NCBI GenBank assembly: GCA_037893245.1
Contig: JBAIAA010000351.1
Coordinates: forward strand, 434,001 to 498,000
Direction: 5' to 3'
DNA from: Crossaster papposus
Taxonomy: Eukaryota; Echinodermata; Asteroidea; Velatida; Solasteridae
Length of the DNA stretch: 64,000 nucleotides
This document shows, piece by piece, positions 25,415 through 36,574 of the stretch. Every line of letters begins with the position of its first letter. Position 1 is the first letter of the stretch. The notes beneath the pieces are model-generated. The model saw only the letters and a program-made list of their open reading frames with translations. It searched no databases and was not told the DNA's origin. Both the position numbers and the translations under genes were made by a program.

Positions 25415-25455
25415 TCTAATAGGTATGGCTGTGTCCTGAATCACCTGTCTATTAT

Positions 25456-26571
25456 CGTCCGTCGATGTCATTTTTTAAATAATAATCGATATATCGGTAA
25501 TTCAATATCGAGTATACCTCGATATATCAATTATTTCCCGTGTACAAGATGAAGCCTAAAAACAGCGCTAAATATACTAAAGACCGACAGTTTAATAGGT
25601 ACGTTGCATACAGATTTTCGGCTTGATCCTCCGCGCATGGTCCGAACAATATCAAATTGCGCCAGCCCGCGTGTTTATGGTTTATTGAGGGCGCCCTTAA
25701 AGGTAGTAAATATCATTTAACTGACCTGTTCAAAGTTTTACAATCATGGATGCCGAGAAAATTGAGAAAAACAGCATTTGTTTTTAACCGGTTTTTAGCC
25801 GGACGGCGATCGTGATTTTTTTTAAAGAAAATTATATTTTTCGGAATAATTACAGGATATCTAGCGCCATCATTTTGCTGGATGCCTAGAATCATTATTT
25901 ACTTTCAATTGAGTAAGATTTTTCCTAATAATTCGGTAATAAATATTTTCGATATCTGCAAATGGTGTATACTACACTATACCTTTAATTATAAGGGCGC
26001 CCTCAATAAGCCCAGATAACAGACAGCGCGACCCGGAACAAATGAACGAACAGCTCGGTCTTGGAATCCAGACTGGCTTGCTAGGCCAATAGCAGGGTGC
26101 AGAGAACGCTCCTCGCAATTCCCAACTCGTGATTGGCCACCCCAAAATGTTATCAGAACAAGGGAGGGTTACGTCCCAAACAACCGATAGGCGCATGGCT
26201 GGGGCGGCATGGCCGGTTTCTTTTGAGATTTCACTGCGCAAGTGATTGTGAACTATAGCGGCGGGGCGGGTGAAACACAAAGAACAACTTCACAACCGCA
26301 GTTGGTCGTCGAACGTATTTTATTTAATAGGCCTACTCAAATGTTCTAAGCTACAAATAAAGACGGCAGCTTTTCTAATATACTAAAGCCCTGAGATTTT
26401 CTGGATAATCTGACACTCTTTCAGTGTTTTCGATATCATTTAGGAACATCAAAATTTAGATACATCAAAATTGTCGATATATCGAAATGTAGATACATCA
26501 AAATTGTCGATATATCGAAATGTAGATATTTCGATATTATTAAAAAAGTGACATCGGCGATATCGACGGAC
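25456..26571. mobile_element. Foldback element with CGTCCGTCGAT ends
   Basis: The left end CGTCCGTCGATGTCATTTTT and the right end (inverted CGTCCGTCGATATCGCC, then GATGTCACTTTTTTAAT) enclose AT-rich arms packed with TCGATATATCG motifs. The interior holds a second inverted-repeat element (25,680-26,006). Non-coding, lying in a CCDC87 intron. Confidence 0.68.
25680..26006. mobile_element. MITE nested in foldback element
   Basis: The ends TTATTGAGGGCGCCCTTA and the inverted counterpart sit about 325 bp apart, each followed by an inverted AAAGGTA. This is a separate inverted-repeat element inside the larger one. Confidence 0.72.
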
Positions 26572-27240
26572 GTTAGGTTACTGTCTATGGCTACCGGTAG
26601 CGCATGATGTGTATATAGAAAGTAGACTATGCCGTAACCAATATGCAACCTATGTAAAAACGACAATTATTGTCCAATACTACTTTGACTTTTATCAAAT
26701 GTAGTTAGTCAACATTTTGTTTGCAATTAGTTACACATCCTCGAATGGGTGCAACCCAACTAGTCTAGTTCCTTAACCTGATAATTCCCGGATGTCTGTA
26801 AATTTCTCTTCTTTTTTTTTGGGTGGGAAACCAGACTACAAGAACAAATTTGTTTTTCTTTTTGTTCCAGCATTTATGAACACAAACTTTTAATGTGAGT
26901 GTAACAATATTTGCTATTCCCATTTCCCCTTTTTTTTTTATTACAACAGAAGCAAATAGTGTATACTACGTTTAAAATCGAAAATCTTGTGGCTAAAGCC
27001 AGTTCATACTTTATGCGGAAGCGATACGAATTTGACGTCACAGAGCATTCGCTGAAAACATTTGTCGGAGTTGAAATGTGTTCAACTTTTGAGAATTCGC
27101 ACCCCAAAAATTTCCTGTGATTAACAAAAATCGCATTTGTGTTTGCTTTTGCGCCGAGTGTAAACCAAGTCGCTCTGAATGAGCTACTTGAATGCACCCT
27201 TATTTACAATCATTGTATTTCTGTTGCCTTTTATATCCAG
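26572..27240. other. Intron, no gene seen
   Basis: AT-rich sequence with T-runs. Overlapping small ORFs on both strands (26,874-27,197) show no protein features. Confidence 0.45.
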
Positions 27241-27324
27241 TCCCATCTTCAATGCCACATTTGCCAAGAAACCCACCCCCAACAAGGCTACACACTTGCA
27301 ACAAGCACCTTCTTGGAAACCTTG
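27241..27324 (+). CDS. Possible exon of CCDC87-like gene, frame broken
   Basis: After the acceptor TTTTATATCCAG, one frame reads IFNATFAKKPTPNKATHLQQ then APSWKP before TGA. It resembles the human segment 'LQSNTKKMPSLPSLQATKSWEKW' in order and spacing. The following ~150 bp is open in another frame and is Gly/Pro-rich (GGGTPGQDQAGPSGG) with no clear homologue. No good donor joins the two. Tentative: it could be a real exon with a frameshift, or chance. Confidence 0.35.
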
Positions 27325-28299
27325 ACGCCCAACCTCAACCTCGGGGGTGGCACCCCGGGGCAAGACCAAGCTGGGCCTAGTGGCGGGTTACTAGCTGGCA
27401 CTGGTCCAGGCAGGTTGGATCTGGATAGAACCGGTATGGGTAAACCGGTCTCTCAAGGTTTGATGGCCGATCGGAATACCAGGTCCTATGCTACATGATT
27501 ACACCAAATATTTATCCACACAAGTAAAATATACCTTTTCTTTCCTTGTTCTTATAAGAAATGTAACTATTGATCTTTAAACATAAATGTGAACAAATAA
27601 TTGTAAATGCATATTTCGTCTCTGAGATATGGTACATATGGTTAAAGATTGCATGTGCCAAACCTGCTTATAGGAGCTTGATTTAAAAAACAAACAAACA
27701 ATACACTTCAACTAAGGAGTTTTATACTTCAATTTCTTTTTCAAGTTTTTCTTTAATATCATCCAAGTTTAAGTATATTATGACAATTTTTTTCCTTTCC
27801 ATGTTCTTTAGAAATATTTCCTAGAATTAAAATAATGATGTGCATTAATTGATCAACTTCAGATACGCACTCAAACTCTGTCAAAAGTAGGTTTCCTTCT
27901 TTCTTTTACGACCCTGTACTATTATGGCTTATCTGACAACAGCAGAGTACTCCCTGGTGGACAATCAATCAGATTTCCCCAGCAGTGCTAAGCTTCCTGG
28001 CCCAAGTCCAACATAATCCATTAAAATGTATTCACATCGGGCCTGCAGGACTAAGTCCCCCCAAAAAATCTGCCAAAATAGGGGAAGGATTTTGATGGAT
28101 TTGGCAAGGTTAGGGTTAACAAATGGATCCGCAAGCTTTTTCATGACCTCATTAACATTCTGGTGAATATTACAGGAAACTGATTTTCTGGGAGCAGTTT
28201 TTCACATGTCGGAGAGTGACCACGACAAAGGTGATGCAAATAAATCAGATAAAGATGTCCTAGCTCTTCCAAAATGGCCAAACAAAGGTGAGAATGGGT
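27325..28299. other. Intron, little recognisable
   Basis: Open Gly/Pro-rich frame to 27,498, then AT-rich sequence. TAGGGTTAA at 28,113-28,121 looks like one end of a CCCTAA/TTAA element, but I found no matching left end. Confidence 0.4.
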
Positions 28300-28560
28300 G
28301 CATGTCACAGACCCCGTTCCCACTTGATCCTCCAATTGGGGGATCCGATCCGGCAATTTGGTGATGAGTGGGAACGCTAACTGCAAAAAGGGCGATCAAG
28401 ATCCAAAAGGGGATCTTGATCCTACTTTCGAGCAGGATAGAGATCCCCCAATTGGGCGATCAGATCCGGCAATTGCAGGAATTGGTGGATCAGGATCAAG
28501 TGGGAACGGAAAGGTGGATCATGATCCACCAATTTGACCTGGTAACTTCCGACCAGCTGG
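28300..28560. repeat. Inverted-repeat block with GATC-rich motifs
   Basis: CGTTCCCACTTGATCCTCCA at about 28,315 returns inverted as GGATCAGGATCAAGTGGGAACGG... near 28,490 (shared core about 18 bases). Between them GGATCTTGATCC, CCAATTGGG and GATCCGGCAATT recur in both orientations. It is probably a non-autonomous inverted-repeat element and is not coding. Confidence 0.62.
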
Positions 28561-29069
28561 GCATTTAGAGCGAAAAAATATAAACCGCGCCAAATGTTGT
28601 TTATACCATGAACTCCATACAGCATACGTACATGGCGCTAGTTCATTTTGTGACTGGCACACATGCCGTGTACTTCGTGTTACAAAAGGAACAGTGTTGC
28701 GCCATGCATTGTGAGGGAACCTGAACTTTGTGTTCTATATGTATACGTTATAGCTTGCATTGCACATGCGCAAACATGGATTTCGATCGCGTCCTTTTTC
28801 AATGTTGTAGCTTCGGTTCCGTCCTCGTGTAGTTTCCTCTGCTGACAATTTCATTTAAATATCTGCATTTTTCTTTCACTTAAGTTCAAAATATTTATAT
28901 TAGATTGCTCATTTTTACATCCTGTAATTGGCATCAACTGCAACTGCCTTCGGAAGTATAGTTGCATTTGTCCGGTAGTTTTGTTTGTTAAGCCTGCTCG
29001 CAAAGCTAGAGCGCAGTCAAAGATGGCGACTAACGTTAGTAGCAAATCGGGCAAATGTTCGCATGCATG
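28561..29069. other. Intron, no gene seen
   Basis: No supported coding sequence or named repeat. Confidence 0.4.
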
Positions 29070-29071
29070 TT

Positions 29072-29310
29072 GCACACGTTACCAGTTTGCATTGGAGGAT
29101 GTGTATACACGCAAAGTTTTCCGGAATTAAAAACGGATGACAGTTAAACACGTCACAAGCAAGGCCAGAAATATCTGTCAGCAACTGGCTCGCAGTGCAA
29201 CATCAGGGTATGCTACCCACAGATGCCAGCCTGAACACGTCTCGGTTTGTAAAAAGCAATCCTGCTTCTGGGCCCGGTCAATGTCAAAATAATGCAGGAG
29301 CAAACTTGTC
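29072..29310. mobile_element. CCAGTT-family MITE, copy 2
   Basis: Shares with 22,781-23,007 and 46,323-46,550 the ordered motifs CCAGTT, GTGTATACACGCAAAGTTTT, AAGGCCAGAAATATC, GCTACCCACAGATGCC and AATGTCAAAATAATGC. The right end is diverged. Confidence 0.7.
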
Positions 29311-29596
29311 GAAGAATCCTGGATTAGGTGCGTCAAACTGGGCATGACTGACACGAGCCTGGTGTTGCCTCGGAAAATGACTCTTGCCGAATTTAGTGCT
29401 ATAGGCGTTGAACCTTTTTATTTTTTTGTGATGAGTGTTTATAAATCTGTCCTTATGTTCTTATGTTCTTATATATTTGAGACCGACATTGCAAAAATAG
29501 TGTCTAGAAGCAGAGGAAAATACAGTTTTGTTTTTAATAATAAATAATAAATGTTCCTACCTAAAAAGTTCAACAGCATTAAAAATCATTGTGTCA

Positions 29597-29835
29597 GTCA
29601 GGTTGGCGCAGTGGTTCTTCTCTTTCCTTTTTGTATATGGCATGGGTTAGATTCCTGCCCTGGTCCACATGTGGATTGGGTTTTCAGTTCCTGCTTTATT
29701 GTTTGTCTAAGATTTCCTCCCACCTCTGAAACTGAACGCTTCTTCATTGAATCTTCTTTCACAGTTTTCTATAGACTTGTGCGCTATATAGTGCCTTAGG
29801 AATTTTGTGAGAGATCCTTGGTTTCATCAAAGATT
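29597..29835 (+). mobile_element. tRNA-derived SINE, family B, copy 1
   Basis: TTGGCGCAGTGGTTC (box-A-like) and GGGTTAGATTCCTGCCC (box-B-like), then TGGTCCACATGTGGATTG, a T-rich tail, and GAGAGATCCTTGG near the end. A diverged copy lies at 41,355-41,625. Confidence 0.75.
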
Positions 29836-29855
29836 TAAACAATTAAATTGACTGG

Positions 29856-29945
29856 GTTTGGCCCTTTAACCTACGGATTACCGTTCTAGTGCTCTGCCAA
29901 ATGAGCTAACAGCCCTGTGTTGCCGTTTCCTTAAATTTGTCAATA
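29856..29945 (-). mobile_element. tRNA-derived SINE, minus strand
   Basis: On the minus strand it has box A (TTAGCTCATTTGGCAGAGCAC) close to its 5' part and ends in CCCAGTCAATTTAA, the same tail as the SINE at 24,962. Box B is degraded. Confidence 0.65.
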
Positions 29946-29982
29946 TTCGATTTTTCCTTTGTGTTTTTTTTGTTGGAAGCAG

Positions 29983-30132
29983 AAATCTCTCCAGACCTCT
30001 GCCATTCCCGAGCCCCTGAGTTCCCAAGACAGACTAGAAGCAATCTGGAACTCATTACAGATGCCCGACAATCTCAAACTGGACATGGCCATAAAATACA
30101 GCTCAGATAACCACATGGACAAGCTAGAAAGT
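29983..30132 (+). CDS. CCDC87: Exon of CCDC87-like gene
   Basis: Acceptor TTGTTGGAAGCAG, donor AAAGT|GTAAGT; 150 bp, in frame throughout. It reads KSLQTSAIPEPLSSQDRLEA then IWNSLQMPDNLKLDMAIKYS and SDNHMDKLES. The core matches human 'LEQLWSVLEVPDKDQVDMTIKYSS' as I recall it, which makes it one of the two strongest CCDC87 hits. The perfect donor predicts at least one further exon, equivalent to the human C-terminal 'AWERALK…' region. I could not find one in the remaining 34 kb, so the gene is either cut short by later rearrangement or continues beyond the right array. Confidence 0.84.
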
Positions 30133-31454
30133 GTAAGTACTAGTCCACAAGTGAAAGCAGCTGGCTAAAGAAGCAATTACGTAAGATCTGAAGAAACTGG
30201 TACCGGTAATTAGCACAGAAACAGGATCACATCAACGCAAACATGGCCACCACTCACTACAGTTGCTTTTTTGTGTTGTTTCGTTAGGAAAGTGGACACA
30301 AATCCAATTGTGACTTTTATGATTACAGTCCACAGCAAAACAGTTGACCATCGCGAGGTAGCATTTATTGACCAATTTACCAAATGATTTACTTCACTTC
30401 AAATGCCCATGCAGTACTGGGTGCATCAGTTGCCAAGTGTGTGACTTGATCTATCACTAGAGTTACGAAACGCTTCTCGCATTGCATAAGACTTCAATGT
30501 TAGCCAGTACATATGATTGTAAATTCATTGCCGGTTCAAATCAACATTACAGATTCTATAGTAACCCCAAATTAGCCATATATGGAGCCAATCTGTAAAA
30601 AAAAATTAAAAGAAGCTAATTTTAACTGATTTTGGTGGGTATGGGTATGGACAACTACCAAAAAAAGGAAGGAAGGTTGGGGAATGTTTTTTTATTAGAG
30701 GTCAAAGGTTATTGACCCCTGCCAGCTAAATCACTACAAATTATATTTCAGCAACAAAATATGGTATATAGATGATCTTGGTGTCAAAATGCACAGAATT
30801 ACAAAAGAAGATGACATAAAATAATTATTGACTCTTGGGACCAAATCCTGACCTCCGAAAATGAGGTCAAAGGTCAAAAAACTTTTTTTTTACTAAAATG
30901 TCATTATTATCACCGGTAATAATCAATCAGTGAGTGAACTAAAAACAAAAAGACCACTGTTGCAAGACACAAACCAGTCATCGCGTCGCCAAAACCAGAA
31001 AATGTCTAACCCAATTGGCCTGCAGACGTTTGATGTATTTGCCTGTCCACGAACTCCAACCACTGACTGTCATCTAGCAGATATAATGTGGATAGAACTG
31101 ACCCCCCAGATGCGTGTCTTACACAAAAAGGGAGAAAAAGAGTTAAGAATTACGCTCTGGAGAGGCCAGTCAAACAACTACTCTCTGGCATACCCACTAG
31201 ATAACGTACAATTACAGATTTATCTCTGCAGACCAGTCACAAAAACACCCCCCTCTTATCCCTAGACTTTATAGGCACTCAACACTATTGTAACCTACCC
31301 CCCCCCCCCCCCCCCTTGAAACCTAAAAGGAATTCCTGAGATTCCGGGAACACAATGGTCAACACAAAAGAGGGGGTGGGGGGTTTCTCTGCTTCATATG
31401 TTCATTCTAGATTGTTTGAAATAGTTTGGGGAGTTTTATTGACATGAGATGACC
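30133..31454. other. No recognised gene; poly-C tract
   Basis: Contains an unassigned open frame at 30,930-31,265 (111 codons, no acceptor or motif I recognise) and a run of 18 C at 31,298-31,315. The frame is long enough to note, but nothing shows that it is a gene. Confidence 0.4.
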
Positions 31455-31562
31455 ACCATGCTTGTAGATTTATGCTGGAATGCTGTCTGCTCCAGGAGCT
31501 TTACCAAAAGATTTATGGCTTTGTTCACCTCGTGCAGCGATGGCAGTTTACCAAGTACTTGT

Positions 31563-31966
31563 ACAATAAGCCATTTGCGCGTGACCCCGAGTTAAATTTA
31601 AATAATATCTGGTACACTGACTTGTTCACGCAGCTTGGCACAGTTTAACTTTAAATTCTCCAGACCAAAGACAATGTTGCTATATCACGTGATTCGGGGC
31701 AAGCTTTTGCATAGTTACGTAAGAGACGCTCAGCACCAATACATTGTTTACAATGGGTGAGAATGACAAAAAGACTAGACCATTCCAGAGCTGGGGGTTG
31801 CTAGCGTATGACGCGTAAGGCTTGCCGGCCCCGAATCACGTGATATAGCAAAAGCGTCTTCGGTCTGGAGACTTTAAAGTTAAACTGTGCCAAGCTGTGT
31901 GAGCAAGTCAGTGTACCAGATGTTATTCAAATTTAACTCGGGGTCACGCGCAAATGGCTTATTGGG
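31563..31966. mobile_element. Foldback MITE inside the LINE
   Basis: About 400 bp with long inverted arms: CAATAAGCCATTTGCGCGTG at the left end returns inverted at the right end. The arms continue through CTCGGGGTCACG, CAGCTTGGCACAGTTTAAC and TATATCACGTGATTCGGGGC. It splits the LINE between the HFNSLLN and LPSLHEV segments. I see no clear target duplication. Confidence 0.88.
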
Positions 31967-32569
31967 CGCTGTTTGGTGGAATTGATTGCATCGTTGTACA
32001 TAGAGGATTCCAGGTTTAAAAGAGAATTGAAATGCTCAGCCAAGCGGTCTACTATTTATTTTTATGTCAGTGCACAGTTTACAGTTTATTATCGTCGACT
32101 GCATGCACTGGTGTAGACCCACCTGACCAAAGGACCATAAACAGCATTCAAACCCTCAAAGAAACGCTTTTGTCATGCCTGTCGACTGCTTCCTGTTACT
32201 CCTTGGCTTTATCTTCCTACCATTTGCCCAAGCTTGGTTGGCACTGTACGCTTTGTCTCCAGGTACCTTTCTTAACACCTAACGTATTTTCACAAATGAA
32301 AACAGAGTGGGCAGTGTGTATACTGTCAAGAAGTTCGCCTATGTCCTCGTCATTTGCATCAAAGCAGTACTGGTGTTTCCTCTTTACAAAACCCAGAATT
32401 TCTGGGGCTGTATTATGTCATATACCGTAAGTATTTCAAAGATTCCTCTGCGTTACTATAATCTGAATCATCATGACCAGCATCAGCTGTAAATGCCTCT
32501 GCAGTTTTCTGCTGCAGTTTGTCTCTTGTTTTTGTGTATTTAAAACCTGCAACACTCGGCTTTTTCAGT

Positions 32570-33012
32570 TGGTTCCTTCAAGTTGGGTGGGATGTTGAGG
32601 GAGTGACTTGATGAGGTAAGAGGATTGCAGAAAGGGTGGAGTGCTTGGTAATGGGATTGTGGGACAGTATCCCTTGTTTAATGTCTTTTTTTTTAATTGC
32701 TCCGTAATATTATTTCTGTTAATATGAATATGTAAATATAAGTATTTTTTCACTGTTTAGCTAAATTCATCATAGTTATTTATACATTTATTGTTAAATA
32801 CATTTAATGTTATTCTGTGTGTCACAGTTTTCAAGTTAGGATCGGTAGGCTTTCAAGTGAAAGTGTTTTATTATACTTTTGTCGGTCCTGGCCAACTTGG
32901 ATAAGGTTGTTTTTGTTTTGTTTTAATGTTAGTGTAATTTGGAATTGTATGTTGTTCATTTATGTTTGTACCTCTTGTTGAAGGCCGAATAAATAATAAT
33001 AATAATAATAAA
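32570..33012 (+). mobile_element. 5'-truncated LINE 3' end with AAT tail
   Basis: A plus-strand, AT-rich non-coding stretch contains TTTTGTCGGTCCTGGCCAAC and TGTACCTCTTGTTGAAGGCC and ends in an (AAT)n tail at 32,988-33,011. It lies between two parts of the minus-strand LINE coding region (SDYRLVRSQ on one side, the RT linker on the other), so it is a later insertion in the opposite direction. The family is inferred from the 3'-tail style. Confidence 0.6.
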
Positions 33013-33780
33013 GATTTGTGTTTAAGCTGTAACGACACCTGGCTTCTCACGAGTCTATAGTCTGACAAGCAGTATGCACCTCATTGATCGTGTGTTAATG
33101 ACATCTTTACAATATGCTTGTCGGGCAATAACATAGTCAATTATAGATGTCACAGTTTTGAGCGAGGGTGCATTCAAGTACAAGAACGAGGGTTTTATAC
33201 TTGTTGGTCTGTTGGAAGACTGTATTGGTGATGACAAGCTGATGTTCTGCACACTTTGAAAGAAGCAGAAGCTTATTTGAGATACATTTCATAAATACCT
33301 ATTATTGTATTCCATGTACCACTGTCACATCCCACTTTCGTATCGAAGTCGCCTAGTAGAATGAGCTTGTCACTATGTGGAACTGCATGGAGGACGTACC
33401 GTACCGAGTTATTCATAGAATGCTTGTTTTACGTCATCTGTCTGGGACATTGTTGGGGCATAAGCACTGATGATTGTTGCAAAGCTATCATTTTAAGTTC
33501 TAACGCGCATGTGTCATGTGTCTGTCATGCCTCTTGGTAAAGTATTCAGGTTGCGAGCAATTCAGTAAAATGTGTAACCAGTTCATATTTCTTTCAGGTG
33601 TGACTCCGATAATCTGGTTTTGCTGAGGACAGCAATGTCATTGTCGTAGCGCTTGAGAGTTTGGGCAATTAGAGCAGTCCACGATAGTGTCCTGACATTC
33701 CATGCACCAATATTTAGAGTGTATATCTCTTCTTATTTCGACCGCTGATTAGTGGATGTCTAACCAGGTGCGGCTACCCG

Positions 33781-35660
33781 GCCAGAACTAGTATTTTTCT
33801 AACCTCTTCCTCTTATTGAAAGAACAGCGCTACTCCTAAATAGGTCTTTTCTGTCATCCTGAGAACACGAAGGCGACATCTGCCCAACTTGTCGATCGTT
33901 GTGGCTAAAACATTTCAGCAGCATCCTCTGCCTGTTCCCGTTACCATTTCCTCATCGATACTTGGCTTCCACACACAAAACTCAGAAATTAAGTAACTCA
34001 TCATTGATAAATAACTTTAATACACAAATGAAAGGATTTTGATGGAAACGTTGTGCGTATAGTCTCTTCCCACTGTCTGCATCGTGCAGGCGAATGTGCG
34101 CCACACTGGTGCAGACACTGCCACAAGTGTGGCACCCTGCACGATCCCAGGTTGGATTTTGGAGTGTTTTTCACTTAGATGGAAGGGTAATACATGACTA
34201 AGGAATTTCATCTATTCTAGAAGCACAGTTGGGGCAGATATATGCCCTCATACGTCCTAAAGGTATTATGCTTAGTTCATACTATTTAACCCATAGCTGG
34301 GTCAAGGTTGTTACGCGCTGGAGAGTATAGACTGCTATTTTTGGCTAACGAGTTTTACGTACCCGGGTTTGTGATCAGAGTTGTCCTTCTCTTAGTCATA
34401 TTGAGGACTTTGATCACAAACTCGGTTAGAGCTCGTTAGCCTGAGTTGTCCTCCTAGGCATATTACCGACCTATGCTAACGAGCTCCACCTACCCGGGTT
34501 TGTGATCAGAGTTGTCCTTCTAGATGGAATGGCAACCAAGCCTTACGAGTTCACCTATATACCCGAAGCAGCCTGGATATAGCGCAGGAACTTGCTGACA
34601 CCCTCTGCTATTCAGTAGAAACAGGACTGGCACGAGAAGCCAGACACGAGGATTTAGCCAGGAGAGGCTAATGGTGAGACGCAGAATGAAATGAGATACT
34701 TCAGTGGGGATGGAGCGGCTCAGTTCTACATTGCAGCACATATTGTTAACTGCATGCGTGCGGATTGTCTCGGGCTCTTAATTATTTAAATTGGAAGGTC
34801 AATTTAAAACAAGGCTTGTAGGGCCAACAAGTTGGTAATAACTTTAAAGAAGACATGCAGTCGAACATCTTCATTACGCAATTTTTTGTTTTAAATTAAT
34901 AGATTTATGTGTATTAAATGTGAATAAGAAGCAAAGCTAGTTCTAGTGTACGTTTAGTGTGGTAATTTGCCGCCCAAAAAATGAGCCCTCCCCCCCCCCT
35001 TTTTTTTTGTTTTTTTTTGTTTTAGTTTCGCGGCCACTCAAAATGAGTGACGTAAACCGAAGCAGAACCCAGACAAATTTGCGATAGTCGGTACCCCACG
35101 TCTAGGTACGAGACGGGTTTGCGTGGATATGATTCGCGTACGCTTTGTGCACGCTGTACAACGTAATCGAATTTAACATGGACGATCGTGAAAGTTCTTC
35201 CTCGGTTATTTTAGTGAATCCGACGAAAATAGTACTGATTCGTCTGATTCGAATCACAGTATTTCTTATTCAGACACTGAAGACACTAAGCGCTCTAGGT
35301 CGAAGCACAACCGCTCAAAATGATTGCTGCAGAGGGCCGAGAATCACTATAGGCCTGCCTGGACCACTTTGCTCTGTACCCCTAGAACTCTGGGTCTCCC
35401 TTAGGGACACCCTTAGGGCGGAGACCCATAGATGGAGAGGGTTTTTACAGGTTAACCGCCGTTAAACAATATAAACCGTGCACAAATTTCGGGCAATAAC
35501 TCCATACTGCCGCACGGTCTACCCCAACCAAAAATGTGTAAGAGTACTTTATCAACTCGCCCAGCTGCTGCCCACCAAAAACCGGTCAAATCTCGGCCAA
35601 TTTCTGTAAAAAAGGTGAAAACTTTCCAGTATTTATTGATCTTCATTTGATACACCCTCT
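33781..35660. other. No gene recognised; short direct repeats
   Basis: Between 34,345 and 34,525 the block GCTAACGAG…CCCGGGTTTGTGATCAGA, ending TTGTCCTTCT, occurs twice about 125 bp apart. The rest is unassigned; ORFs of 60-106 codons have no recognisable features. Confidence 0.45.
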
Positions 35661-35668
35661 CACAAAAA

Positions 35669-35776
35669 GGGGGGTGGGGGGGGGGGGGGGGTGGAGAGGA
35701 GTGGAGAGGTGTGGAGAGGTGGAGAGGTGTGGAGAGGTGGAGAGGAGTGGAGAGGAGTGGAGAGGTGGAGAGGAGT
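35669..35776 (+). repeat. G-run and GTGGAGAGG minisatellite
   Basis: A run of mostly G at 35,669-35,690 is followed by about ten short units (GTGGAGAGGT, GTGGAGAGGAG, GTGGAGAG). The strand is purine-only over most of its length. Confidence 0.93.
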
Positions 35777-36574
35777 TATTCTCATTTCACCTTCAACTTC
35801 TTTACTTCCGATTCTTAATCACCCTGACCGCTAGGTTATAAAAGGGAGGGCGTTGACACCAGGGACGTTACGGGAGAGTGGCCGGAAATGAGCGGCGTGT
35901 ATATGTCACCTTTATTCTCACTGGGCGCAACCAGAAGCGCCAAGGGTACCAGACGTATAGGTGTTAGATCAATTATGACAAGTCCAATCTCAAAAAAGTC
36001 AAGAGAATCGGTCCTTGATTTCTGACAACAGTTGATGTCTGCCGCCTGTGTCTGGAGTCGGGTCTAAAAATGTGCATGGGATTGAAGACCCAAACGATTA
36101 TGAAGGGAATACATTGCAAATGCAAGTATAGAGGTATTCCAGCGGTGGCAGCTTTTTTGATGTTATCCCTTTATACAAACCAAATGGCTGCCGAAATGGC
36201 TGCCGTACCCCGAGTCAACTCGTACTCCGAGAATATTTATACAAGAAAACTATATACAAAGTTATTTTGTTTGCATCAATTTTATGTAGGTCAAGCTATA
36301 TCATTTTAATAAATATAATGCGTTTGTCTTATCCCACAGTTATCTTAAGAAGTACATGTACCGCTAATTGCAATTTAAAGTAAATCAAATAATTATGAAG
36401 ACAACAATCCTGTACACAAAACCATAATGGTGCATCTTTACGTGCACGAGGGTACGAGTTGACTCAAATACGACTTGACTATAGGGTGTCAATTTTGGGG
36501 TATGAGTTAACCTGGGTACAATTGACCCATTTCCAACAAAATCCACTTTGAGTTATTAGACGAAACAAGAAGAT
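35777..36574. other. No gene recognised
   Basis: AT-rich sequence. It probably includes the 5' end of the transposable element whose coding region starts at 36,575, but no terminal repeat was identified. Confidence 0.4.

Larger units (their letters stand above)
31455..33780 (-). pseudogene. Decayed non-LTR retrotransposon (endonuclease and start of RT region), minus strand
   Basis: Read on the minus strand from 33,780, the AP-endonuclease domain appears in pieces: LNIGAWNVRTL, ETRL-like KTRLSESH, SAYAPTMSQTDDVKQAF, LGDFDTKVG, HQLVITNTVFQQTNKYKT, then IDYVIARQ, CKDVINTRSMR and SDYRLVRSQVSLQLKH. These are the order and motifs of RTE/CR1-like LINE endonucleases, often annotated 'craniofacial development protein 2-like'. 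Further on come HFNSLLNLESS and LPSLHEVNKAIN, the linker leading into RT. Many stops and frame changes rule out function. Two later insertions (31,563-31,966 and about 32,570-33,012) split it. Confidence 0.85.

Noticed and set aside
30930-31265. 111-codon ORF as a CCDC87 C-terminal exon
   Set aside because: The sequence does not resemble the C-terminal part of CCDC87 as I recall it, and no proper acceptor was found. Left unassigned.
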